A stretch of DNA of 64,000 bases from an uncultured Robinsoniella sp. Lineage in GTDB: Bacteria; Bacillota; Clostridia; Lachnospirales; Lachnospiraceae. The DNA lies in NCBI GenBank assembly GCA_900539655.1, contig UQCR01000018.1, forward strand, positions 1 to 64,000. The letters run 5' to 3'. Made by a program: the position numbers and the translations under genes. Below are positions 34,865 to 43,612 of this stretch, in pieces. The first letter of the stretch is position 1; every line of letters starts with the position of its first letter. The notes under the pieces are model-generated. The model was not told the DNA's origin, did not search any database, and worked only from the letters and a program-made list of their open reading frames with translations.

Positions 34865-36010
34865 ATGAAGCCTTATATTTTAATCGAATGGAATGATACA
34901 AAAACGGAAGCCAAGGGTTGGTTGTGTGTATTTAACTTTGTAAAGGGATACTCTGGAGGAGGTATTCGTATGCATCCAACCGTTAACAGAGAAGAGGTAA
35001 TCAGACTGGCTGAGGCTATGGCCTATAAGAGAAGCGCCTGTGAAAACACCTGGCAGGGCGGCGCAAAAGCTGGTATTGCCTATGACTATAAGGCTTCTGA
35101 TGCTTATGATGTACTGAAACGGTTTATCATTGCCATGCGTCCTTATATCGATATCGGACTGTCCATGGGTTCTGATCTGGGAACTAAATATGAGGATGTA
35201 TATCAGATTTTCGATGAGCTTGGTATGGGGCGTCCCCAATCCAGATCGATGAAGGCTAATCCTATTATTGTGAAAGGCCAGGAGAATATCCGGACTCTGC
35301 TTAAGGCAGAACATGACGGATTCCTTTTGAATGATGTAACAACCGGATACGGTGTGGCATTCTCCATGGATGAGGGGTGGAAACAAATGGGAGGCACTCC
35401 GGAAGGTACCTCCGTTGTAGTACAGGGCTTTGGATGTGTGGGATTAAGCTGTACATCAAAGCTTCATAAGCTGGGTTATAAAATTGTAGGTATTGCAGAT
35501 GCCAACTGCTTTGTATACTGTCCCGACGGACTGGATGTAGACAATCTGGTATCCAATGTTAAGCCAAGAGGTGAAATGGATCAGAGCAAATTCGATCCTT
35601 CCTGGCAGGTGATGCCCAATTCAGCATGGCTTGATGTACCCTGCGATATTTTGGTTCCCGTAGCCCTGGAAGATGTCATTAACGGAAATAATGCAGATCA
35701 GGTAAAAGCAAAATTAATCTGTGAAGGTGCCAATATTCCTGTGGCAGCCAGTGCTGATCCGATTCTTTTTGAAAAAGGAATACAGATTGTGCCTGACTTT
35801 ATTGCGAATCTTGGTGCAGTCCGCTTCTTCTATACAATTACGTTTGGTGTTATTGCAGCTACTCCTGACAGTGTCGTAGACGATATTGAACAGATTTGCA
35901 GAAAAAATGTAGGTAAGCTTTTCGAACGCTCCAAAGCAACCGGCAGATTCCAGCGTGAAATTGCAATGGAAATTTTCGAGCCTACGATCCAGGACGAGCC
36001 GGAATTTTGA
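34865..36010 (+). CDS. Glu/Leu/Phe/Val-type amino acid dehydrogenase
   Basis: 381 residues, cytoplasmic, NAD(P)-dependent oxidative deamination of an amino acid to a 2-oxoacid. Visible: RMHPTVN, then MAYKRSACENTWQGGAKAGI with both active-site lysines kept, GSDLGTK with the catalytic Asp, the Rossmann loop VQGFGCVG near residue 190, and CEGANIPV near residue 293. The lysine that holds the glutamate side-chain carboxylate in glutamate dehydrogenases (KGG) is replaced: the segment reads SGGGIRM, closer to the ALGGTRM of leucine and valine dehydrogenases. Substrate is thus probably a hydrophobic amino acid. The upstream frame from 34799 has no ribosome site; AGGAGGACAAC precedes ATG 34865. It heads the oxidoreductase/ligase cluster. 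Confidence 0.88.
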   Translation: MKPYILIEWNDTKTEAKGWLCVFNFVKGYSGGGIRMHPTVNREEVIRLAEAMAYKRSACENTWQGGAKAGIAYDYKASDAYDVLKRFIIAMRPYIDIGLSMGSDLGTKYEDVYQIFDELGMGRPQSRSMKANPIIVKGQENIRTLLKAEHDGFLLNDVTTGYGVAFSMDEGWKQMGGTPEGTSVVVQGFGCVGLSCTSKLHKLGYKIVGIADANCFVYCPDGLDVDNLVSNVKPRGEMDQSKFDPSWQVMPNSAWLDVPCDILVPVALEDVINGNNADQVKAKLICEGANIPVAASADPILFEKGIQIVPDFIANLGAVRFFYTITFGVIAATPDSVVDDIEQICRKNVGKLFERSKATGRFQREIAMEIFEPTIQDEPEF

Positions 36011-36048
36011 TTCAGTGACAAAATCCAACAGAAAAGAGGCGATTGGCT

Positions 36049-36255
36049 ATGCTTTACATAAAAAAAGAAAACTGCAAATCCTGTGGGTATTGCGTTAATT
36101 CCTGCAAACAGGGTGCGCTGTATATTTCTGAAGACTTGAACAGCAAGGGATACAATATTGTATCCCTCCATCCGGAAAAATGTATTGAGTGCGGCATCTG
36201 CCATACGGTTTGTCCGGACTATGTAATAACATTAAAGGAGGTGTCCGGCGCATGA
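36049..36255 (+). CDS. 2-oxoacid:ferredoxin oxidoreductase delta subunit (2[4Fe-4S] ferredoxin)
   Basis: 68 residues with two CxxCxxCxxxC clusters: CKSCGYCVNSC near residue 9 and CIECGICHTVCP near residue 45. It carries electrons from the TPP-containing subunit to free ferredoxin. ATG 36049 is preceded by AGAGG; a TTG six bases earlier is less likely. Its stop overlaps the next start by four bases (ATGA), showing translational coupling to the alpha subunit. Confidence 0.92.
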   Translation: MLYIKKENCKSCGYCVNSCKQGALYISEDLNSKGYNIVSLHPEKCIECGICHTVCPDYVITLKEVSGA

Positions 36256-37334
36256 AAACATTAATGAAAGGAAACAATGCTCTGGCTGAAGCTGCCATAC
36301 TGGCAGGATGCCGTTTCTTTGCCGGTTATCCCATTACGCCACAGACAGAGATTCTGGAGCATCTATCTAAAAGGCTTCCGGAAGCAGGAGGACATTTTAT
36401 TCAGACAGAATCAGAGCTTGCAGGAATTAATATGATCATTGGTGCGGCAGCTACAGGATTTCGGGCCATGACCAGTTCTTCCGGTCCGGGCTTCAGCCTG
36501 AAGCAGGAGGGAATTTCTTATTTGTGCTCTATGGAACTTCCCGCCGTAATCGTAGATGTTATGCGTTACGGCATTGGTCTTGGAAATATTACTCTTGGAC
36601 AGGCTGATTATTTTCAGGCTGTAAAAGGAGGGGGCCATGGGGGTTACAAGGTACCGGTTTATGCACCTTCCTCCGTACAGGAAAATGTGGATTACACCAT
36701 GATGGCATTTGAAAAAGCGGAGCAATACCGTACCCCGGTTATTATTCTGAGTGACGGTGCCATCGGGCAGATGGCGGAATCTGTGGAGCTTCCCCAGGGG
36801 AAGCCACACGATCCTGATAAATTTGACTGGACTCTAAAAGGGAAAGATAAGGACCATCCTACCGGACGGAAAATGACAGACCGGATTTATTATGATTTTA
36901 AATATAATGAATATGACGATCATATCAGAAGCCGGTACCAGGAGATGGAGGACCGGGAACAGCAATGGGAAGAAGTATGGCTGGATGATGCGGAAATTAT
37001 CCTTGTAGCCTACGGAATTACCTCCCGGGTCTGCAAAGAAGCAGTGAAATTTGCCCGGACAAAGGGGCTGCGCATCGGACTGATCCGCCCAATTTCCCTC
37101 TGGCCATTCCCGAAAAAAGCATTTGAGAAAACAAATAAACAGGCACAAGCATACTTAAGTGTGGAAATGAATGCCTGCGGTCAGATGGTGGAGGACGTGA
37201 TTCTTTCAGCCAGAGGTATCCCTGTTTATTCCTATCCTTCCGGAAGAGTCATCGCTGACAGTGAACGGATTTTACAAATAGTGGATGGCATCATTAACGG
37301 TACAGAAAAGGAGGTGTATGAAGCATGGCGGTAA
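36252..37334 (+). CDS. vorB: 2-oxoacid:ferredoxin oxidoreductase alpha subunit (VorB-like)
   Basis: 360 residues. The pyrimidine-binding half of the TPP enzyme, with GNNALAEAAILAGCRFFAGYPITPQTE at the N-terminus (YPITP is the family signature), TSSSGPGFSLKQEG near residue 80, and the C-terminal domain with VEMNACGQMVEDV. It follows the VorB/KorA pattern used for branched-chain or 2-oxoglutarate substrates. The complex converts a 2-oxoacid and CoA to acyl-CoA and CO2 with reduction of ferredoxin. The start is fixed by the ribosome site GGAGGTG and the four-base overlap with the ferredoxin gene. It overlaps the next gene by 10 bases. Confidence 0.92.
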   Translation: MKTLMKGNNALAEAAILAGCRFFAGYPITPQTEILEHLSKRLPEAGGHFIQTESELAGINMIIGAAATGFRAMTSSSGPGFSLKQEGISYLCSMELPAVIVDVMRYGIGLGNITLGQADYFQAVKGGGHGGYKVPVYAPSSVQENVDYTMMAFEKAEQYRTPVIILSDGAIGQMAESVELPQGKPHDPDKFDWTLKGKDKDHPTGRKMTDRIYYDFKYNEYDDHIRSRYQEMEDREQQWEEVWLDDAEIILVAYGITSRVCKEAVKFARTKGLRIGLIRPISLWPFPKKAFEKTNKQAQAYLSVEMNACGQMVEDVILSARGIPVYSYPSGRVIADSERILQIVDGIINGTEKEVYEAWR

Positions 37335-38059
37335 CAAGAGAGATTACGAAAAATATTTATGCTGCAAACAGCTTCTGCCCCGGCTGCGGACATGGACTGG
37401 TTCTGAGAATCCTTGCAGAAGTGATTGAAGAAATGAACTTATCCGAAAATACCATCGGTGTTCTGGCAGTAGGCTGCAGCTGCCTTACAAACCGTACGCT
37501 GGCCATAGACCTGCTGCAGGCCGCTCACGGAAGAGCACCTGCATCTGCTGCGGCTATCAAACGCTGCCGTCAGGATAAGCTGGTTTTCACCTATCAGGGC
37601 GACGGAGATGCCGCGTCAATCGGTATTTCTGAAACTATTTATTCCGCTCAGCGCAATGAAAATATCACCCAGATTATTGTAAATAACGGTGTTTATGGAA
37701 TGACCGGAGGACAGTTGTCTCCCACTACTTTAGTTGGGCAGAAGACTACCACCTCTGTGGCTGGACGTGACCCCGAAGTCTCCGGAATGCCTTTGAATAT
37801 TCTCTCCCTGCTGAAAGAATTTCCGGTTGCATTTCTGGCAAGAGGTTCCATTCACGATGCGGCGAACATTAACAAAACGAAAAAGTATATTCGTACCGCT
37901 TTTGAAAAACAAATGGCACAGGAGGGTTATTCCTGTGTGGAAATTCTCTCCCCATGTCCCACTAACTGGCATTTACCTCCGCTGAAAGCCATGTCAAGAC
38001 TGCCTGAGGAAGTAATACCTTATTATCCTCTTGGTGAAGTGAAAAAAGGAGGTGCCTGA
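37325..38059 (+). CDS. 2-oxoacid:ferredoxin oxidoreductase beta subunit (TPP-binding)
   Basis: 244 residues. FCPGCGHG near residue 17 is the conserved Cys motif, and the thiamine diphosphate/Mg site is GDGDAASIG with NN about 25 residues on (TYQGDGDAASIGISE to IVNNGVYGMTGGQLSP). The latter is typical of Kor/Vor beta chains. Partner of the alpha, gamma and ferredoxin subunits. ATG 37325 lies inside the end of the alpha gene, behind AAAAGGAGGTG. Confidence 0.92.
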   Translation: MAVTREITKNIYAANSFCPGCGHGLVLRILAEVIEEMNLSENTIGVLAVGCSCLTNRTLAIDLLQAAHGRAPASAAAIKRCRQDKLVFTYQGDGDAASIGISETIYSAQRNENITQIIVNNGVYGMTGGQLSPTTLVGQKTTTSVAGRDPEVSGMPLNILSLLKEFPVAFLARGSIHDAANINKTKKYIRTAFEKQMAQEGYSCVEILSPCPTNWHLPPLKAMSRLPEEVIPYYPLGEVKKGGA

Positions 38060-38062
38060 TTT

Positions 38063-38602
38063 ATGGAAAAACAATGTGTATTCGCAGGCTTTGGCGGACA
38101 GGGCATACTGACAGCCGGGTTGATGGTGGCAAATATAGGCGCCATACAAGAACGCGAGGTCACCTGGATTCCCTCCTATGGTTCTGAAATGAGAGGGGGA
38201 ACTGCAAACTGTACGGTTAAGATTTCCGATGAGCCAATTGCCAGCCCCTTTGCCAGAAAGATTGATATTCTGGTTGTTATGAACAAGCCTTCTCTGGACA
38301 AATTTCTGCCCCAGATGAAAAAAGGAAGCACTGTAGTTATGGATTCCTCCATTATTAAAGAAGTTCCACAGGCAGAGGGGGTAACCTTCATTTCGGTGCC
38401 GGCAACCTCTCTTTGTGAGAAAATCAAGTATGAACGGGGCGCCAATATCTGTATGCTTGGTGCGCTGGCAGCATGTACCAGCCTGTTTGAAAAAGAGAAT
38501 TATGAAACAGGAATTACCAGTTATTTTTCTAAGAATCCCCAATTTAATACCAATAATCAGGCGGCATTCCAGACCGGATTTGATTATGTGCAAGGCGGGT
38601 GA
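38063..38602 (+). CDS. 2-oxoacid:ferredoxin oxidoreductase gamma subunit
   Basis: 179 residues with the gamma-chain signature FAGFGGQGILTAG at the N-terminus and PSYGSEMRGGTANC near residue 38. This chain helps bind CoA. Ribosome site AAAGGAGGTG overlaps the end of the beta gene, and its stop overlaps the start region of the CoA ligase gene, so all subunits are translationally coupled. Confidence 0.92.
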   Translation: MEKQCVFAGFGGQGILTAGLMVANIGAIQEREVTWIPSYGSEMRGGTANCTVKISDEPIASPFARKIDILVVMNKPSLDKFLPQMKKGSTVVMDSSIIKEVPQAEGVTFISVPATSLCEKIKYERGANICMLGALAACTSLFEKENYETGITSYFSKNPQFNTNNQAAFQTGFDYVQGG

Positions 38603-38607
38603 TGCAT

Positions 38608-40695
38608 ATGGATTTACACAAACTGCTAAGGCCGGAACGTATTGCTGTGATCGGTGCAAATGATAAAAACGGGTTTGGAAAATCCACCTGCCTGAATCTG
38701 CTGAACGCTCCGGTCCGTGATAAGGTATATTTCGTTAATCCAAAGAGAGAAACCCTATTTGAACGGAAATGTTACCCCAGTATTTCTGCACTGCCGGAAA
38801 CCATGGATATGTGCATTCTCATCTTAAATAAAACACTTATTTTAGATACTTTAAGAGAAATTGCCGCACATGGCTGCCACGCTGCTGTCGTCTATGCCAG
38901 CGGCTATGGAGAGACAGGAGATAAGACCTCCGAAATGGAACTAAGGGAACTCTGCCAGGAACTGGATATGGCTGTCATGGGCGTAAATTGTGCCGGATAT
39001 ATCAATAATCTGGACGGCATACCAGCGTTTGGCATGCTCGTTGGCACAGAAGCTGCAAAAGGGAATGTGGCTGTCATCTCCCAGTCGGGTAAGATTTGTC
39101 TGAATATGATGCAGATAGATTATATGAAATTTTCTTATCTCATTTCCAGCGGCAACAGCACCTGTATCCGCATAGAGGAATACCTGGAATACCTGATTGA
39201 TGACAGTGACACAAAGGTCATTGGACTGTACATGGAGGGCATTAAGGATCCCATGAAATTCAAGGAGGTTCTGACCAAAGCCGCCCTCAAAAGAAAGCCT
39301 GTCGTTATTATGAAGGTTGGAAAAACTGCCAAGGGCAGTGCGCTTGCTGCTTCCCACACAGGGAGCCTGTCAGGTTCCGATGCTTCCTTCGACGCGGTTA
39401 TGAAGAAATTTGGAGTGATCCGGGTAAATGATATTGAAGAACTGGCTCAGATGTGCCATTTGCTTAGTACATTAAAGCATCTCCCCACCGCCTCCGGTAT
39501 CAGTGCTATGTGCCTGTCAGGAGGGGAAACCGGGGTATGTGCAGACAGCGGGACCCTTTTAGGACTGGATTACCCGGAATTTTCTAAGGCTACGGCAGAT
39601 ACTCTGACAGAATTGCTGCCCGGATATGCAACGGTTGCTAACCCTCTGGACATGTCAGCTACGCTCGCTCACGATGGTTCGAAATATGCACAGGCTATTC
39701 AGGCTATCCTTTATGATCCTTCCATCGGCATGGTACTCTGCGGTCAAACCATATTAGAGAAGCACAAACCAGGAGACGTGATTAATCCCATGTCTGACGG
39801 CATGATAATGGCTGCCCGGAATTGTAAAAAGCCAATTGCAGTCATGAATTTCTTTAACTCCTCACGGGATAAGGAAATTCGCGCAAAGCTGGAGGCTGCA
39901 GGTGTTGCACTGCTGCCGGCTACGGGATATGGGTTTCAACTGGTGAAATATCTGACAGAGTTTGCTTCTTACGATCCGGCCGCCCACACTCTGGATCTGG
40001 CAGTACCCACCGTCACCGGTTCCAATGGGCCTGTCGTTGCTTTGAGCGAACATGAAAGTAAAATGGAGTTAAAGATGTATGGCGTACCGGTACCGGAAGA
40101 GGCTGTCATCACAAGCAGGGAAGAACTAAAGGAATTTGCAAAAAAGATTTCCTATCCCGCAGCAGCCAAAATTGCATCCTGCGATATTCTTCACAAGAGC
40201 GATATGGGCGGCGTAAAGCTTGGACTATCCTCTGAAGACGAACTTCTCTCTGCTTATGATGAAATTCTTCAAAATGCAGCAGTTTATAAGCCCGATGCCC
40301 GTATTGACGGCGTCCTGATTCAACCTATGCTTCCAAAAGGAATCGAAGTCATTGTGGGTGTTAATAACGATCCGCAATTTGGCCCTGTCATATTGTGCGG
40401 GCTGGGCGGAATCTTTGTGGAAGTATTCAAGGATGTCAGTCTGTATCCGGCACCACTGAACAGGCAGGAAGCTCTGCAGATGATCCATTCTTTGAAAGGA
40501 AGTAAACTCCTGATGGGGTATCGGGGCACTCCCAAATGCGATATTGCAGCGTTAGCTGATTTTATAGTACATATTTCAGAGTATGCTGCTGCCCAGAAAA
40601 ACACTTTAAAGGAACTGGACATCAATCCCGTCTTCGTCTATGAAGAAGGAAAGGGTATCGCAATGGCGGATGCTCTTATTGTAAAAAAATCTTAA
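38608..40695 (+). CDS. ADP-forming acyl-CoA synthetase (acetate--CoA ligase, alpha-beta fusion)
   Basis: About 696 residues with both subunits fused. Alpha part: CoA-binding Rossmann domain (PERIAVIGANDKNGFG), SQSGKI loop near residue 155 and the phospho-histidine in ASHTGSLSGSD near residue 250. Beta part from about residue 480: an ATP-grasp domain with the second histidine in ILHKSDMGGVKLG and the GLGGIFVEVFKDVSL motif. The enzyme makes ATP from ADP and phosphate while freeing the acid from acyl-CoA. In this operon it would harvest energy from the oxidoreductase product. GTG 38599 and ATG 38602 are alternative starts; ATG 38608 has the best spacing to AAGGCGG. Confidence 0.9.
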   Translation: MDLHKLLRPERIAVIGANDKNGFGKSTCLNLLNAPVRDKVYFVNPKRETLFERKCYPSISALPETMDMCILILNKTLILDTLREIAAHGCHAAVVYASGYGETGDKTSEMELRELCQELDMAVMGVNCAGYINNLDGIPAFGMLVGTEAAKGNVAVISQSGKICLNMMQIDYMKFSYLISSGNSTCIRIEEYLEYLIDDSDTKVIGLYMEGIKDPMKFKEVLTKAALKRKPVVIMKVGKTAKGSALAASHTGSLSGSDASFDAVMKKFGVIRVNDIEELAQMCHLLSTLKHLPTASGISAMCLSGGETGVCADSGTLLGLDYPEFSKATADTLTELLPGYATVANPLDMSATLAHDGSKYAQAIQAILYDPSIGMVLCGQTILEKHKPGDVINPMSDGMIMAARNCKKPIAVMNFFNSSRDKEIRAKLEAAGVALLPATGYGFQLVKYLTEFASYDPAAHTLDLAVPTVTGSNGPVVALSEHESKMELKMYGVPVPEEAVITSREELKEFAKKISYPAAAKIASCDILHKSDMGGVKLGLSSEDELLSAYDEILQNAAVYKPDARIDGVLIQPMLPKGIEVIVGVNNDPQFGPVILCGLGGIFVEVFKDVSLYPAPLNRQEALQMIHSLKGSKLLMGYRGTPKCDIAALADFIVHISEYAAAQKNTLKELDINPVFVYEEGKGIAMADALIVKKS

Positions 40696-40757
40696 ACTGC
40701 AGCGCATCCTGCATGGATGCGCTTACCCGACACTTAACCTATTTAAGGAGGACCTCT

Positions 40758-41993
40758 ATGAATCAAAAGAGACAAAAATGGACCGCATTTTTTATTTTAA
40801 CAATTGCAGCCGGCCTCATTTACCGTGTGCCTTATCTGAAAACCGTATTCTACGATCCTCTTGTAGAAGGCTTCAATCTGAGCAATGCCGAAGTAGGCAG
40901 CTTTATGAGTGTCTATTCATTGACTAAAACCGCTATTTACATACCCGGTGGGATAATTGCTGACCGGTTTGATAATCGGAAAATGCTGGTTACCTCAACC
41001 ATTATGCTGGCTATTCTTACTTTTTGGTATGCTACCATCCCAAGCTTCACCATGCTGAAGGTAATTCATTTCCTTCTGGCATTTTCAAATGTAATTTTCT
41101 GGGTTTCTTTTGTCAAAGCTGTCCGGATGTTTGGAAGTTCCGATGAACAGGGGTCTGTTTTTGGATACAGTGAAGGAATCAGGGCCGTGGTAGGATTAAT
41201 TATCAACTTTGCCGCTCTTGGTATATTAAACCAGTTCCTGACTGCTACACAGCCTCTGCGCTATGTGCTTATTTTCTACGGAGTCGTATATCTGCTGCTC
41301 GGAATCACTATGTGGTTCGTGCTTCCCAAAGGAAATGGCAAAGAAAAATCGACTGCAACATCTCTGAAGGATTATATCAATGTTTTAAAAGTTCCCGGCG
41401 TATGGCTGGTTGCCTTCCTTGTACTGGCAGCTTACAGTGCGCAGGTGGCTTCCGAGTACACCACCACTTATCTGACCACCGTATTTGGTATGACAGCTGT
41501 TACGGCAGGAATTGTAGCCACGATCCGAAGCTATGGAATCGGTATTTTCAGTGCTCCCATTATAGGGAAAATATCCGATAAGGTAGGGTCATACTCCAAA
41601 ACTATAATCGCGCTGTTTGCCATTGAGATTGTACTTGCCGCCGTTCTGCTGATGATTCCGGGAAATCAGAATATTTTGATTGGTGCAATTATTACGGTAC
41701 TTGCTTTTGCAACAGTAATGTATGCGCTCAGAGGGATTTACTATGCAACGATGGGAGAAGCCAGAGTACCACTTGCACTTACGGGGACTGCCACCGGTAT
41801 TATCTCTGTTATCGGCTATCTTCCGGATGCCTACATGAATGTAATGCTGGGCAACTTTATTGATAAATACCCGGGTGCTGCAGGTTTTAAGTATGTGTTT
41901 GGCTCCATTATTGTGTTTGCCGCCATTGGAATTGTACTGGCTTTGATTATCTTTTTCCGCAGCAAAAAATTAGCTGCTACAGAAAAAAACTAA
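40758..41993 (+). CDS. MFS transporter (first of two paralogues)
   Basis: 411 residues with 12 membrane segments. Between helices 2 and 3 the MFS motif is seen as GGIIADRFDNRKML, and the second half has the matching PIIGKISDKVGSYSK. Related proteins include small-molecule/H+ permeases of broad specificity. It lies 63 bases after the CoA ligase with a TAAGGAGG ribosome site, so it probably belongs to the same transcript and moves the amino acid substrate or the acid product. The upstream frame from 40713 lacks a ribosome site. Confidence 0.85.
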   Translation: MNQKRQKWTAFFILTIAAGLIYRVPYLKTVFYDPLVEGFNLSNAEVGSFMSVYSLTKTAIYIPGGIIADRFDNRKMLVTSTIMLAILTFWYATIPSFTMLKVIHFLLAFSNVIFWVSFVKAVRMFGSSDEQGSVFGYSEGIRAVVGLIINFAALGILNQFLTATQPLRYVLIFYGVVYLLLGITMWFVLPKGNGKEKSTATSLKDYINVLKVPGVWLVAFLVLAAYSAQVASEYTTTYLTTVFGMTAVTAGIVATIRSYGIGIFSAPIIGKISDKVGSYSKTIIALFAIEIVLAAVLLMIPGNQNILIGAIITVLAFATVMYALRGIYYATMGEARVPLALTGTATGIISVIGYLPDAYMNVMLGNFIDKYPGAAGFKYVFGSIIVFAAIGIVLALIIFFRSKKLAATEKN

Positions 41994-42003
41994 AGAAATC
42001 TGA

Positions 42004-42046
42004 CTGGGAGAGGCTGCCTCTCCCCAGAGTTCGTCGGGTGACGAAC
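42004..42046 (+). other. Two adjacent hairpins between the MFS paralogues
   Basis: CTGGGAGAGG/CCTCTCCCCAG (42004-42027) and GTTCGTC/GACGAAC (42029-42046). Neither has a T-run. They may separate or stabilise mRNA segments, so the second transporter could be expressed at a different level. Confidence 0.6.
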
Positions 42047-42068
42047 ATCATGAAGAGGGAGGTGCCTT

Positions 42069-43310
42069 TTGAAAGCTTCTCGCAAAAGCAACATTACTCT
42101 GTTTATATTAATATTAGCTGCAGGAACAGCCTATAAAGTCCCGTATCTGAAAGCCGTTTTCTATGACGAGCTGGTCAAAAGCCTGAATGTAAGCAACAGT
42201 GAGCTCGGTATGCTGACCACTGTTTATGCAACTGTAAAAATGATTGTATATATTCCATGTGGAATCATCGCGGACCGGCTGAATCCCCGCAAGGTTCTTA
42301 TGGGGTCTTTGTGCATTCAGGGACTTTTAACTGCCGTTTATGCAATGCTTCCCGATATACCAGTTCTCCAGGGTGTACATGCACTTTATGCGGTAGTGAA
42401 TGTGTTTTTCTGGACCTCCTTTATCAAGGGGATTCGTATACTCGGTGAAGAAAAGAATCAGGGAAAGGTTTTTGGCTTCAGTGAAGGATTTCGCGGAATT
42501 GCCGGTTCCGTCACAACATTTATCTCACTGCGCATAGTGGATACCTTTGTTTTTACCGACAAGCCGTTATCCTATGTGCTGCTTTTTTATACCTTCATTT
42601 ATATTGCCATGGGAATTGCCCTCTATGTACTCTTCCCGGATAAAAAAGACCTGAAGGTAACCATGTCTTCCTATTCTCTGAAAAGCTACATCGCTGTATT
42701 TCGAATGCCAGCCATCTGGGTGATTTCTCTTCTGATTTTCACGACCTACAGTATGCAGATTGCATTTGAATACACGACCACATATCTGACCCAGATAATT
42801 GGCATGTCCGTGGTAAGTGCCGGAATCGTTGCAACCTTCAGGGATAATATCTGCGGTATTGCAGGCTCACCCACAGCAGGCATCCTTGCAGACAGACTGC
42901 ATTCTCCAAGCAGGATTGCCAGAATTTTAATTGCAATTGAAATTGTGCTTTCTGTAGCTTTTTTACTGATGCCTTCCACCAGAAGCTTCATGATTCCCAT
43001 CATTCTCTTCATCATCATATTCTCAGTGATTCATTATGGTGTGCGGGGAACCTATTATTCCTCCATGGCGGAAACCGGGGTTCCCATAGAATTGACTGCC
43101 ACCGCAACTTCCGTGGTAGCGGTGTTTGGATATACTCCGGACATTTTTATGCATCTGTGGTGTGGAAAAATCATGGACAGTTATCCGGCAGATTTAAGTT
43201 TCAAAATTATCTTTTTGCTGATTGTCCTGTTTACCGTGTTGAGTTTTGTTGTTATCTGTGTTCTTAGGTTATTGCATAGGAAAGGAGATAAGTTTACTTT
43301 AACTTCCTAA
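42069..43310 (+). CDS. MFS transporter (second paralogue)
   Basis: 413 residues, 12 membrane segments, clearly a relative of the preceding gene along its whole length (YKVPYLKAVFYDELV against YRVPYLKTVFYDPLV; CGIIADRLNPRKVLM; EYTTTYLTQIIGMSVVSAGIVAT). It starts at TTG 42069 behind a strong GAGGGAGGTG site, which is the only start that keeps the conserved N-terminus. The tandem pair suggests duplication and divergence, perhaps uptake of substrate by one copy and export of product by the other. Direction and substrate cannot be read from the sequence. Confidence 0.85.
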   Translation: MKASRKSNITLFILILAAGTAYKVPYLKAVFYDELVKSLNVSNSELGMLTTVYATVKMIVYIPCGIIADRLNPRKVLMGSLCIQGLLTAVYAMLPDIPVLQGVHALYAVVNVFFWTSFIKGIRILGEEKNQGKVFGFSEGFRGIAGSVTTFISLRIVDTFVFTDKPLSYVLLFYTFIYIAMGIALYVLFPDKKDLKVTMSSYSLKSYIAVFRMPAIWVISLLIFTTYSMQIAFEYTTTYLTQIIGMSVVSAGIVATFRDNICGIAGSPTAGILADRLHSPSRIARILIAIEIVLSVAFLLMPSTRSFMIPIILFIIIFSVIHYGVRGTYYSSMAETGVPIELTATATSVVAVFGYTPDIFMHLWCGKIMDSYPADLSFKIIFLLIVLFTVLSFVVICVLRLLHRKGDKFTLTS

Positions 43311-43612
43311 AGCCCTGATTCTGGTAAGCCTGGTAAGACTTCTTCCACATATTTGTACTGGTAATGGGAATTTTCTGTTATCCCCAATGATTGCATGTAA
43401 GGTTGGAATATATGGTTCTGGAGGGCAATCTCCGATTAAATGATATACAAAATGCGCCGCATCGAATTTTGATGCGGCGCATTGAAGTGTGTTTTAAAAT
43501 TGCTTTCCGACAGCTGTATGTCACACTCAGTGGGAGATTCGCGCCAAATGAAGGGCGCATAGCGGACTATGAAACCCGAATTTGGTGGGAACATACCGAA
43601 AAGTGGGGCGTT
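43311..43612. other. Intergenic stretch with a 13-bp perfect palindrome
   Basis: No convincing gene lies here; a 77-codon frame (43391-43624) runs through the palindrome and has no ribosome site. The palindrome is AATGCGCCGCATC (43451-43463) and GATGCGGCGCATT (43471-43483) around a seven-base loop, without a T-run. A second small stem GCGCC/GGGCGC occurs near 43540. The stretch looks like the decayed end of an element or a transcript boundary between convergent units. Confidence 0.5.
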
